This document shows positions 56,806 through 64,000 of a DNA stretch of 64,000 bases, one piece after another. The notes under the pieces are model-generated. The model was not told where the DNA came from and searched no databases. It saw nothing but the letters and a program-made list of their open reading frames with translations. Numbering within the stretch: the first letter of the stretch is position 1; each line of letters starts with the position of its first letter. The translations under genes were made by a program, and so were the position numbers. Origin of the DNA: Nitratireductor sp. (GTDB taxonomy: Bacteria; Pseudomonadota; Alphaproteobacteria; Rhizobiales; Rhizobiaceae); assembly GCA_017854535.1 (NCBI GenBank), contig JAFMHL010000011.1:17781-81780 (forward strand), given 5' to 3'.

Positions 56806-57111
56806 TTAGTTGCAGACCTGAACATTTTGGTATCCTGCGAAATTGCCATATTGATTGTATACTGGCTGTTGTTGCCAACGACATACAGGTTGGCGAACGA
56901 TAACCTGTGGCTGTTGAACATAAACAGTGCTGTTATTTTGACGAGTACCGTTCAACAGCGCACCTGCAATACCAAGGCCTACTCCAAGACCGATGCCTGC
57001 GCCAATGCCTTTTTTCCAATGTTTGGATTTAGCATGAGCAGGAGCTACTGCCGTTGCAGCGAGCATTGCGACGGTTGCAAATGCGATTACCGATTTTTTG
57101 AACGTATTCAT
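56806..57111 (-). CDS. Small secreted glycine-zipper protein
   Basis: 101 residues. Signal peptide SVIAFATVAMLAATAVAPAHA, a basic patch KSKHWKKG, a glycine zipper GIGAGIGLGVGLGIAGALLN, then YVQQPQVIVRQPVCRWQQQP and a C-terminal cysteine. The zipper and the VQQP element resemble the BA14K-like protein at 3.8-4.3 kb, so the two may be distant relatives. Probably an envelope or surface protein; function unknown. Confidence 0.8.
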   Translation of the reverse strand: MNTFKKSVIAFATVAMLAATAVAPAHAKSKHWKKGIGAGIGLGVGLGIAGALLNGTRQNNSTVYVQQPQVIVRQPVCRWQQQPVYNQYGNFAGYQNVQVCN

Positions 57112-57238
57112 TGTGGGCCTCCGTTGTTTCGTATGTGTATGCGTTGTTGATTTCGATGATTGGAAACTAACAAAATATTGTAACCTTGAATGTGCATTAT
57201 GTCACACTTCGGAAAAAACAGCGAAAACGCCTGTTTTT

Positions 57239-57709
57239 TCAGATGGTTAGTTTTCTACTTGGAACGAAACAGTAGCCATCTTCGCTCAAAATGAAGCATT
57301 CCCGCAGTCCATGAGGCCTGTCAGAGCAGGTTCTGAGGATACTGCAACCGTATTTTCCAGTCGATGCAAGTGCCTTTTCCTCTGCCAAATCTGGATCAGT
57401 TTCATAGAACCTGATTTCAATCCCAGCACCGCGCGTGCCTGCTTCTGGAAGTAGGGATAGTAGTTCATTTTCGCCATATGTGGCATCTTGGTGAAGCATG
57501 AATTGCTGGCTGCCATATGAGATGATGGCAAAACTTGAATCGGCTCTGATCGTTTGGGTGCCAAGAATCTCACTTAGAAACGCGGCTGTTTTTTCCACAT
57601 CACGAACGAGCAGGTTTATCCCCATTTGTTGCAATGACTTTCCGTAGTCTGGGCCAGAGGCCGTTTTCATTTCTTCCGGGGTCAAACTGGATACTCCTTT
57701 ATTGATCAT
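57239..57709 (-). CDS. VOC (glyoxalase fold) family protein
   Basis: 156 residues. The single betaalphabetabetabeta-type unit starts QQMGINLLVRDVEKTAAFLS and continues SFAIISYGSQQFMLHQDATY; IEIRFYETDPDLAEEKAL starts the second unit and RECFILSEDGYCFVP ends it with the usual D-x-DGY pattern. Metal ligands are incomplete or unclear, so enzymatic activity is not assured. It stands alone on the minus strand, divergent from the receiver gene. Confidence 0.82.
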   Translation of the reverse strand: MINKGVSSLTPEEMKTASGPDYGKSLQQMGINLLVRDVEKTAAFLSEILGTQTIRADSSFAIISYGSQQFMLHQDATYGENELLSLLPEAGTRGAGIEIRFYETDPDLAEEKALASTGKYGCSILRTCSDRPHGLRECFILSEDGYCFVPSRKLTI

Positions 57710-57838
57710 GATTTACCAAATGCTAACCATAGGCCCAATTGCAATTGGATAGCTTTGGTTTTTGAACCTTTGTTTACGGTTTTTTTTATTCCCTAAAGTA
57801 TGGTCGTCAAAGGAATTAGGCGCAATGGAGCCAAAACA

Positions 57839-58225
57839 ATGAAAATTTTTATGATCGCTGACGATAGTCCGGTAATTCGTAAAGTCGCGCGTCGTTTAAT
57901 CGAAGATATGGGTTTTGTGGTTGTGGAAGCTGCAAGCGCAGAGCAAGCGCAGGCTATGTGCGTTGAGAATATGCCAGATGGTGTGTTGGTCGACTGGGAT
58001 ATGCCCGGCATGCGTAGTCTGGATCTCATTCACTGGTTTGCTCACTATCCTGACGCAGAAAACGTAAAGACCCTTTATTGCACCAGCGAAGTGCTTGTTT
58101 CTGAAATGACACGGGCAAAAAGAGCAGGCGCATCTGGTTTCTTGTTGAAACCGTTCAATCGCACGATGATTGCCAAGAAATTCATGGAAATCGGGCTTAT
58201 TGAGCAGGAAACCCAAGCTGCATAA
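57839..58225 (+). CDS. Single-domain response regulator (CheY-like) in the chpT-ctrA locus
   Basis: 128 residues from the ATG at 57839 (GGAG nine bases upstream). An intact receiver: D8/D9 (IADDSPVIRKVARRL), phosphoacceptor D52 (VLVDWDMPGM), T82, and K104 (GFLLKPFNR). No output domain. It is neither DivK- nor CpdR-like at the N-terminus. Proteins of this type sit near chpT and ctrA in other Rhizobiales. It could be a phosphate sink or accessory target of ChpT, which is inference. Confidence 0.88.
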   Translation: MKIFMIADDSPVIRKVARRLIEDMGFVVVEAASAEQAQAMCVENMPDGVLVDWDMPGMRSLDLIHWFAHYPDAENVKTLYCTSEVLVSEMTRAKRAGASGFLLKPFNRTMIAKKFMEIGLIEQETQAA

Positions 58226-58360
58226 CTCTTTTTACGCTTTGATCACCAAAAATTTATAAACCCTGCCACAAAATTGGCGGGGTTTTGTTTGTTTATGGGG
58301 CTGATATATAATAATAGAATGCGATACGAAATTTACGATGAATCAACTGATTGGTCAGAG

Positions 58361-58579
58361 ATGAAAATTGCAATCATTCTTACAAGTCTGTTCACTGGAA
58401 TAATGATGGCTTCTAATGTTTTTGCAGGAGAGCGTATCGCCTTGGAAGCAGAACCAGCTGAAAAGCTGAAGGCATGCGATATGTATGGCCCGGGGTTTGT
58501 TTATATTCCTGGTACAGAAACTTGCGTAAAAATCAGTGGTTCGATCAGGACAACATTTACGGTGCCAGTCGGTAAATAA
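58361..58579 (+). CDS. Mini-porin-like secreted peptide (porin N-terminal head only)
   Basis: 72 residues from the ATG at 58361. A signal peptide (IILTSLFTGIMMASNVFAG) is followed by EPAEKLKACDMYGPGFVYIP, then GTETCVKISGSIRTT. That is the conserved N-terminus of rhizobial porins of the Omp2b/RopA type (VCDxYGxGFFYIPGTETCLxISGYVR), with both cysteines, but the protein stops right after the first strand. No porin sequence continues in any frame downstream. It is either a remnant or a free-standing small protein family. Confidence 0.72.
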   Translation: MKIAIILTSLFTGIMMASNVFAGERIALEAEPAEKLKACDMYGPGFVYIPGTETCVKISGSIRTTFTVPVGK

Positions 58580-58618
58580 GGCTACGGACAGAGTAGTTCT
58601 TCGAAATTCCAAACAATA

Positions 58619-58652
58619 AAAAAACCCCGCTGCGGAAACAACGGGGTTTTTA
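58619..58652. terminator. Bidirectional terminator between the mini-porin gene and ctrA
   Basis: AAAACCCCG (58621-58629) and CGGGGTTTT (58642-58650), flanked by an A-run on the left and a T-run on the right, between two convergent genes. Confidence 0.9.
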
Positions 58653-58671
58653 TTTGGGAATTTTTTTAAAA

Positions 58672-59373
58672 TTAGCTGGCTTCAGCCAATTCATGGGCTT
58701 CTGGTTCGCGAAGCACATAGCCGCGACCCCAGACAGTTTCGATATAGTTCAAGCCGCCTGCAGCTGCTGCAAGTTTCTTGCGCAATTTACAGATGAACAC
58801 ATCGATGATTTTAAGTTCTGGCTCGTCCATGCCGCCATATAGGTGGTTAAGGAACATTTCTTTCGTAAGAGTTGTGCCTTTACGAAGGGAAAGCAATTCC
58901 AACATCTGGTATTCTTTGCCTGTCAGGTGAACGCGTTGACCAGCAACTTCGACTGTCTTGGCATCCAGGTTCACAACAAGATCGCCAGTGGTGATAACTG
59001 ATTGTGCATGGCCTTTTGAGCGGCGGACAATTGCATGAATTCGTGCAACCAACTCATCTTTATGGAAAGGCTTGGTCATATAATCGTCAGCGCCGAAACC
59101 AAGGCCGCGAACTTTGTCTTCAATGCCTGCAAGGCCTGAAAGAATAAGGATTGGCGTTTTTACCTTTGACAGACGCAATGTACGCAATACTTCATAACCA
59201 GACATGTCAGGGAGGTTAAGATCTAGCAAGATAATATCGTAATCATACAATTTGCCAAGATCCACGCCTTCTTCGCCTAGATCAGTTGTATATACATTGA
59301 AACTTTCGGATTTTAGCATCAGCTCAATTGACTGAGCGGTTGCACTATCATCCTCAATTAGCAGAACTCTCAT
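58672..59373 (-). CDS. ctrA: Cell-cycle response regulator CtrA
   Basis: 233 residues. The receiver domain starts [20 protein letters not shown] with phosphoacceptor D51 ([18 protein letters not shown]). The winged helix includes [20 protein letters not shown] and [20 protein letters not shown], with FICKLRKKL, the block almost invariant in CtrA. The C-terminus (HELAEAS) ends in small hydrophobic residues as in ClpXP-degraded CtrA, which ends in AA in Caulobacter. CtrA controls replication start, division and flagellar genes. Confidence 0.97.
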   Translation of the reverse strand: MRVLLIEDDSATAQSIELMLKSESFNVYTTDLGEEGVDLGKLYDYDIILLDLNLPDMSGYEVLRTLRLSKVKTPILILSGLAGIEDKVRGLGFGADDYMTKPFHKDELVARIHAIVRRSKGHAQSVITTGDLVVNLDAKTVEVAGQRVHLTGKEYQMLELLSLRKGTTLTKEMFLNHLYGGMDEPELKIIDVFICKLRKKLAAAAGGLNYIETVWGRGYVLREPEAHELAEAS

Positions 59374-59887
59374 TCTGTATCCCCTTCTGGTGTGGCCGCA
59401 TTAAACGGCATTCGAACAATTTGCCTCGTGGTTCAAACGCCGTCCGCATCTGAATTCCTTTCCAAATACTGACTTCAAATGGTTAACAAATTGTGATTCC
59501 TATAAGCAAGTGTAAACTTAATTTAATAGATATCACCTTCAAATTATTGATTTATAATAATAATTTCCGTTTCACAAAAAGTACGATTTCTATTAACTTT
59601 TCTGTTCAAAACGTAAAGATGGCACTTGATTCGTAAAAAACGAATCTTTTTTCATTTTGTTCGCTGGGTTTACCCCGTCTTAATAGATCGCGGTTATCCT
59701 TAATATTGCGAGTAAACGAATGGTTACCGATAGGGATGAAATCTCTTTTGAGGTGCGCTGTGTTTTGGTGTGTCTTTGGTTTGTTTGGTGCCTGTTTCGC
59801 TTGATTGCATATTTGGCCAGCCGGTTTGTGTATTGACCCGGTCAGGGCTGCCCGAGAGGGATAGAGGGATTTCAAGGAGTATTGAGT
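59374..59887. other. Divergent regulatory region between ctrA and fliJ
   Basis: 514 bases with no convincing gene. Three GANTC sites (CcrM methylation) are at 59495-59499, 59628-59632 and 59642-59646. The last two form the arms of a small hairpin, GATTCG/CGAATC, followed by TTTTTT (59647-59652), which on the plus strand looks like a weak terminator or attenuator. No exact TTAA-N7-TTAA site was found. The region is very AT-rich between 59510 and 59610. Confidence 0.6.
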
Positions 59888-60283
59888 ATGAAATCACGTG
59901 ATAACTTGCTTCGCTTGAAGCATTTTCAGGTTCAGGACAAGACACGCCAGCTTGCCCAAATCGACATGATGATCGCTGAGTTTCAGCGCATGTCTTCAGA
60001 TCTTTTGGCTCAGATTGAAATCGAAGAGAAAAAAGCCGGCATTACGGATATCAATCATTTTGCATATCCTACCTTTGCCAAGGCTGCGCGAACCCGCGTT
60101 GATAATCTTGCTGTTTCCATTCGTGATCTGGAAGAAAAGCGTGTTCCAGCCGATGAAGCTTTGAAAGAGGCCGAAGAAGAGTTGAAAAAGGCCGAGCTTA
60201 AAGAAGCGCGCGACGGAAACTCAACAGAAATTACCGAGCCTGTTGTGGATGCCATGGTCGAACGGCGCATGATGATCGGCTAA
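59888..60283 (+). CDS. fliJ: Flagellar export chaperone FliJ-like protein
   Basis: About 131 residues, almost wholly helical. MKSRDNLLRLKHFQVQDKTR and LAQIDMMIAEFQRMSSDLLA are the conserved N-terminal helices of the alphaproteobacterial FliJ-type protein that neighbours ctrA in Rhizobiales. HFAYPTFAKAARTRVDNLAV and a long Glu/Lys-rich coiled coil follow. FliJ helps the type III flagellar export ATPase. AAGGAG is eight bases before the ATG at 59888; a TTG two codons upstream is less likely. No other flagellar genes lie in the window. Confidence 0.85.
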   Translation: MKSRDNLLRLKHFQVQDKTRQLAQIDMMIAEFQRMSSDLLAQIEIEEKKAGITDINHFAYPTFAKAARTRVDNLAVSIRDLEEKRVPADEALKEAEEELKKAELKEARDGNSTEITEPVVDAMVERRMMIG

Positions 60284-60310
60284 TTACCGCTTCACACTTA
60301 AATTTAGATT

Positions 60311-60338
60311 TTAAGGCTGGCAGCAATGTCGGCCTTTT
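60311..60338 (+). terminator. Terminator after fliJ
   Basis: AAGGCTG (60313-60319) pairs with CGGCCTT (60330-60336, one G-T pair), then TTTT is completed. The T-run is short. Confidence 0.55.
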
Positions 60339-60422
60339 GTCGTTGATGCTTGGCGCTGTGAAACAATCTTGAATGATTGCGCTTATGCGAATAGCTTGGC
60401 TCAAATTCTGGGAGTCCGGCCT

Positions 60423-60839
60423 TTGCTTAATTACATCACTTTGATTTTTTCGTGTCAGTTGGCCGGAGAACTGATCGTTCAGTTCTTTGGGCTACCTCTG
60501 CCTGGGCCAGTTGTTGGCGTGGTGCTCCTATTTGCGTTTCTGGTTTTGAACCGACGTTTTGGTAAAGCCAGTCAGAAACTCGATGCATCCGGTATTCCCG
60601 TTGAGCTGGCCAAAGTCGGCGATGCACTGCTTTCAAATCTCTCGCTGCTGTTTGTTCCAGCAGGCGTGGGGATCATGGTTCATTTCTCTTTGCTCAAAAA
60701 TGACTGGTTGCCATTATCAGCTGCCATCCTTGGTTCTACGCTTTTAACCGTTGCTGTTACGGCCGGATTGATGGTTTTGCTCAGTAAGCCGAATAAGAGT
60801 GAAGTACTTTCCTCAGGAAAGGAAAAGCCAGATGAATGA
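60423..60839 (+). CDS. lrgA: CidA/LrgA family membrane protein
   Basis: About 138 residues with four helices. NYITLIFSCQLAGELIVQFF then GLPLPGPVVGVVLLFAFLVL and LLSNLSLLFVPAGVGIMVH are the CidA/LrgA signature blocks. These holin-like proteins form a two-gene unit with LrgB and are linked to murein hydrolase control or pyruvate/organic acid export. The start is uncertain: TTG at 60423 has GGGAG upstream and gives the usual N-terminus, while a TTG 54 bases earlier is also open. It overlaps lrgB by eight bases. Confidence 0.87.
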   Translation: MLNYITLIFSCQLAGELIVQFFGLPLPGPVVGVVLLFAFLVLNRRFGKASQKLDASGIPVELAKVGDALLSNLSLLFVPAGVGIMVHFSLLKNDWLPLSAAILGSTLLTVAVTAGLMVLLSKPNKSEVLSSGKEKPDE

Positions 60840-61548
60840 TATTCAAGAAATATGGGTTTATCTGTCAGCCAGCCCGCTTTTGCATCTAACATTGACCTTG
60901 ATCGCGTTTCAGGCTGGAAATTTCATATACCGAAAATCAGGGCTTAATCCTATTTGTAATCCGGTCATGCTGGCCGTTATTGCTATTGTTGCAATTTTGG
61001 TGGCAACAGGCACCAGCTATGACAGTTATATTGACGGGGCGCAGTTTGTGCATTTTCTTTTAGGGCCTGCGACCGTTGCCTTGGCGATCCCGCTTTATCG
61101 CCAGTTTGATAAAGTAAGAAAGTCGGCTCTAGCGATTATTGTTAGTCTGATTTGCGGATCGCTTACAGCGGCTGGATCCGCCGTAAGCATTGCCTGGTTA
61201 TTAGGGGCCGGGAAATTGTCGATCATTTCCATTGCACCAAAATCGGTAACAGCTCCGATAGCCATGGGCATTGTTGAACAATTTGGCGGGTTGCCATCTT
61301 TGACGGCAGTGCTGGTTATTTTGACAGGCGTCTTGGGCGCCATGCTTGGCCCATTTGTTCTCAATTTAATGGGAATCAAAGATTGGCAGGCGAGGGGATT
61401 TGCCCTTGGAACCGCCAGCCATGGCATTGGAACGGCCCGCGCGCTTCAGGTAAATGAAGTGGCAGGGGCTTTTTCTGGACTTGCAATGGGTCTAAACGCT
61501 TTGGCTACTGCAATCTTATTGCCTATATTATGGAAGTTATTCTTTTGA
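60832..61548 (+). CDS. lrgB: CidB/LrgB family membrane protein
   Basis: 238 residues. Multi-helix membrane protein with the LrgB blocks YRKSGLNPICNPVMLAVIAI, SIAPKSVTAPIAMGIVEQFG, LTAVLVILTGVLGAMLGPFV and ARGFALGTASHGIGTARALQ. The ATG at 60832 follows AGGAAAGG inside the end of lrgA. It forms the usual lrgAB membrane pair. Its end overlaps the start of the PqiA-like gene. Confidence 0.93.
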   Translation: MNDIQEIWVYLSASPLLHLTLTLIAFQAGNFIYRKSGLNPICNPVMLAVIAIVAILVATGTSYDSYIDGAQFVHFLLGPATVALAIPLYRQFDKVRKSALAIIVSLICGSLTAAGSAVSIAWLLGAGKLSIISIAPKSVTAPIAMGIVEQFGGLPSLTAVLVILTGVLGAMLGPFVLNLMGIKDWQARGFALGTASHGIGTARALQVNEVAGAFSGLAMGLNALATAILLPILWKLFF

Positions 61549-61970
61549 TCCACACGCTTCGCCCTTATCTTTTGATGATATCTGCCATTTCTTTCGGTCT
61601 TGGCATAACCCTTCCTCTGGTCCGTTTTGAAAAGTTGTATTTCTTTTCTGAAACGCCATCGCTTTTGGGCATCGTCAGTGGCTTGTGGTCTGATGGTGGC
61701 ATTGCGCTGGCAATCATCGTCGCGTTGTTTTCCATACTCTTTCCAATCATAAAAATGGGATTGGCATTTCAGTCAGCGATACATGGGGGCATTATGCCTG
61801 CTTGGGCCAATATGCTTTCAAAATGGTCGATGATGGATGTGCTCTTGGTGGCGCTGGTGGTGTTTGCCGCCAAGACCAGTGGCCTTGCCACCGCGATCAG
61901 CCAGCCCGGCATCTGGTTTTATGCCTTGTCTGTTGTTGTTCTGGCAGTGGCGAGTTTGGATAAGAACTAG
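61530..61970 (+). CDS. PqiA-like (paraquat-inducible protein A) membrane protein
   Basis: 146 residues with four helices, about one PqiA domain rather than the usual tandem. The key block is ALFSILFPIIKMGLAFQSAI followed by MLSKWSMMDVLLVALVVFAA and K (the SMxDV...K motif). PqiA partners with MCE-type lipid transport proteins in E. coli; no MCE gene is adjacent. The zinc-ribbon cysteines of full PqiA are absent. It overlaps lrgB by 19 bases, so translation is coupled. Confidence 0.8.
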   Translation: MEVILLIHTLRPYLLMISAISFGLGITLPLVRFEKLYFFSETPSLLGIVSGLWSDGGIALAIIVALFSILFPIIKMGLAFQSAIHGGIMPAWANMLSKWSMMDVLLVALVVFAAKTSGLATAISQPGIWFYALSVVVLAVASLDKN

Positions 61971-62105
61971 TTGGGTTAAGGGCAGCTTGCAGACCCTAAT
62001 CGCCATTCACCATGCGTCGTAAAATGGTATTGATGACGATCAAAGTTCATCGAAACAACCTGTCAGGGCGATTGGTGCAATGCGGATAGGGTTATCGCTT
62101 TAGGG

Positions 62106-62825
62106 TCAAATGTCTTCGCGAATTTTCAATGCATGGCGCATAAATACCTTCGCGCCCTTGGAAACACGCCCATATAAATCAATGACATCCTGATTGACCA
62201 TTCTAAAGCAACCTGAGGAAGCAGCGTGACCAATTGAGAAAGGACGGTTGGTGCCATGAATACGGTAAAGGGTGTCTTTTCCATCCTTATAAAGATACAA
62301 GGCCCTTGCACCTAATGGGTTTTCCACCCCGGGCAACATGCCATCTGCAAATTCTTCGAGTTCAGGTTTGCGTTGAATCATTTCGGGTGGAGGGGTCCAA
62401 GTTGGCCATTTCTGTTTCCACTGCATGACTGCATCACCTGACCATTCATGGCCTTCTTTACCAACGGCAATACCATAACGCATGGCGCGTTTGTTAGGCA
62501 TGACGAAGTATAAAAATTTATGCTGAGTATCGATGACAATGGAACCTGGTGGCTTTGAACCGCTATAGCCGACTTCTCGCCTTAAGAAGCGTTCTTTTTG
62601 TTTTTGATATTCAAAAGCTGGCATGAGAATGCCAGTATCTTCAGTGGCTGCGTATGCGGAGGCATAACTGATTTGACCAGAAGCACTTGCTATCTCCGTT
62701 GACAGCATTTTCGTCTCAGTTGCCGATGATAGTGCCGAAGTCGGATCGCTGGTTGTTGAACACCCTGCAACTACCATAGGCAATGCCATTGCAAACACAA
62801 TATGAAAGATTGAAGTTGATCTCAT
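62106..62825 (-). CDS. L,D-transpeptidase (YkuD), lipoprotein
   Basis: 239 residues from the ATG at 62825. The lipobox LPMVVAGC gives a lipidated C22. The YkuD domain (about 90-225) has PGSIVIDTQHKFLYFVMPNK, the substrate part GKEGHEWSGD, and the catalytic motif HGTNRPFSIGHAASSGCFRM with His and C206. L,D-transpeptidases make 3-3 peptide cross-links or tether outer-membrane proteins to peptidoglycan, both relevant to Rhizobiales. It is a single gene. Confidence 0.93.
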   Translation of the reverse strand: MRSTSIFHIVFAMALPMVVAGCSTTSDPTSALSSATETKMLSTEIASASGQISYASAYAATEDTGILMPAFEYQKQKERFLRREVGYSGSKPPGSIVIDTQHKFLYFVMPNKRAMRYGIAVGKEGHEWSGDAVMQWKQKWPTWTPPPEMIQRKPELEEFADGMLPGVENPLGARALYLYKDGKDTLYRIHGTNRPFSIGHAASSGCFRMVNQDVIDLYGRVSKGAKVFMRHALKIREDI

Positions 62826-63059
62826 GGCAAACGTACCCCTGCATCGGTGTCTCAATTTCGTTGCCCCTGAATAACGCAACATACCTCAAATCAGTAATTT
62901 TGGGAAGCCTGTGGCTAGTTTAGCACATCTGCCACCGGGTAAAGTAATTGGTCTAGCGGCCGCACTCTGCGCTCACTGGCTAATTGGATTGTGCGCAAAA
63001 AATCATTCTAGAGTCTTCTCCACATTTGGAAGTTATCTAACTCATTGTGATCCAAAGGC

Positions 63060-63743
63060 TTAGTGCAATCTAATTCTCAAAGCCCGCTCCACGCTAATAG
63101 ATGTCAAGAAACTCGCAGCTATCATTTCGCCGCCGTCCTCGATGACACCAACTATCATTGTCAAACTCGGTGACTTGAAAAACCCAATCTGTATGTGAAA
63201 CATGTCGACAAATACGCCACAAAAAATTAGAACTCCAAGCCACGGAAGCTGCAATCTGGTAAAGTCTTTTGAGCCAGTTTGATTGTCACCCTTCAGGTAA
63301 GTATATGCCATTGCACCAAGTATCACACAGCCAACATTCAGGCTGACAGCGAGTTCTCCAAAGTCTTGAGCGCGAAGCGCCAGGGCAGGATTAATGTCGA
63401 GAGCGACCACAAGAATACTGCCAAGCTGCTCATGAATTTGGTTGGCATCGTCCAACAAGAAATAGAAAAAAAGCAGCGCCCAAATCATGTAGAGAAATCC
63501 GTTATCATGCTTGTAGATGTAAACACAGGCAATAGCAGAGATCGTCCACTTTAGATAATTGAACACCTCAGGAATACTGCGATCAGCCTCAATGTTGAAT
63601 GCGAAAGAGCGTTGTCCCTGTGCCCAAAGCCAAATATGGATAATTATCAGGATGATATCGACGAGCAGAAGAAGCGTTAGAAGAGTCTGATCCTCAACGC
63701 GCTTCTTGCAATATTGCTGTATAGATTTTTTCAATTGATGCAC
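63060..63743 (-). CDS. Unrecognised multi-pass membrane protein
   Basis: 227 residues, about six hydrophobic helices (for example LLTLLLLVDIILIIIHIWLW, and LQLPWLGVLIFCGVFVDMFH). Acidic/His motifs sit at helix ends: YFLLDDANQIHEQLGSILV, LALRAQDFGELAV and GVIEDGGEMIAASFL, which might bind a metal or protons. I do not recognise the family. No ribosome site is obvious, and no neighbour suggests a role. Confidence 0.65.
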   Translation of the reverse strand: MHQLKKSIQQYCKKRVEDQTLLTLLLLVDIILIIIHIWLWAQGQRSFAFNIEADRSIPEVFNYLKWTISAIACVYIYKHDNGFLYMIWALLFFYFLLDDANQIHEQLGSILVVALDINPALALRAQDFGELAVSLNVGCVILGAMAYTYLKGDNQTGSKDFTRLQLPWLGVLIFCGVFVDMFHIQIGFFKSPSLTMIVGVIEDGGEMIAASFLTSISVERALRIRLH

Positions 63744-64000
63744 TCACCAATACTAGCACAGATATTCCTGCCTTGGTTTAAAGCTCCATAAATTATGGTA
63801 ATCGATATTTCCAACGAGCGAATGCAGCCGAAGTGCCGGTGTTAAAAATATGTCACGAAATTGATGGTATGACCGTTTGGAGTCCTAAGCAGTCGTGGCA
63901 ATGGCGCAATGATTATTCCAGTTTAGCAAATTTGTTTTAGCGATATGCATGGCCCCGCGTTTCCTAGACACCCTGCGGGTTCAGTTTCTGCTGCATTTCA
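63744..64000. other. Right-edge region without recognised genes
   Basis: 257 bases with no supported coding frame, RNA gene or clear repeat on either strand. Confidence 0.5.

Noticed and set aside
59461..59620. Possible CtrA autoregulatory boxes upstream of ctrA (for example TTAACAAATTGTGAT, TTAACTTTTCTGTTC)
   Set aside because: Each has only one good TTAA half; the second half does not match, so no full site can be claimed.
62883..63059. tRNA or attachment-site remnant before the last membrane gene
   Set aside because: No anticodon arm, T-loop GTTCRA motif or flanking repeat could be found.

Overview
The window reads as chromosomal DNA of an alphaproteobacterium of the order Hyphomicrobiales (Rhizobiales). 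The main evidence is the set of lineage-typical genes: ctrA, chpT and an alphaproteobacterial fliJ together, a DUF1134/EipA protein, a DUF4164-zapA pair, an RpoH-type sigma factor beside rluD, a serC-motif leader, and Omp25/31-like barrels. Base composition is moderate, and a BCCT-type osmolyte transporter would fit a marine or saline lifestyle; the genus cannot be fixed from the sequence alone. No rRNA, tRNA, CRISPR array, transposase or phage gene was seen.

Layout. 1-5.3 kb: gap (partial) and tkt on the minus strand, then DUF4164, zapA, a BA14K-like secreted protein, 6S RNA and the 5-formyl-THF cycloligase gene. 5.3-10.5 kb: YmdB-type phosphoesterase, a secreted protein with a von Hippel-Lindau beta-like domain, a BCCT transporter, a TPR protein and a GFA protein. 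10.5-18.7 kb: yebC and ruvC/ruvA/ruvB, interrupted by a DMT transporter, a TSUP gene broken by an amber codon, a complete ECF42 sigma factor cluster (DGPF protein, MAPEG protein, sigma factor) and a DUF3445 oxidase-like gene inside the ruv operon. 18.7-24.3 kb: MOSC protein, ybgC, a frameshifted MAPEG gene, a polar amino-acid ABC transporter, DUF1992 and LysE-type proteins. 24.5-35.4 kb: the classic block tolQ-tolR-tolA-tolB-pal-cpoB-tilS-ftsH-glmM. 35.5-42.9 kb: two tandem outer-membrane barrels (the first with a perfect TTAA-N7-TTAA CtrA box), serC (behind a probable serC-motif RNA) and serA, a DMT transporter and purA. 43-47.3 kb: a large proline/glutamate-rich single-pass protein with a helix-hairpin-helix-like segment, then a TPP riboswitch controlling a ThiX/ThiY-like transporter pair, and a palindromic intergenic repeat. 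47.3-53.2 kb: rpoH and rluD, which usually adjoin, separated by a cassette of cytochrome b561, two PepSY proteins and an OmpR/PhoQ-like two-component system. 53.2-60.3 kb: envelope proteins, EipA, then chpT, a single-domain receiver protein, a mini-porin-like peptide, ctrA and fliJ. 60.3-64 kb: lrgA/lrgB, a PqiA-like protein, an L,D-transpeptidase and an unrecognised membrane protein.

How the genes fit together. The core is cell envelope and cell cycle: Tol-Pal, ZapA, FtsH, GlmM, L,D-transpeptidase, EipA and the CtrA phosphorelay. The perfect CtrA box before the first barrel links the CtrA module to outer-membrane composition within the same window. A second theme is conserved operons opened by small accessory insertions (yebC|ruvC, ruvC|ruvA, ybgC|tolQ, rluD|rpoH). 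Two of the inserted transporter or MAPEG genes carry single-base lesions, which are either real decay or sequencing errors.
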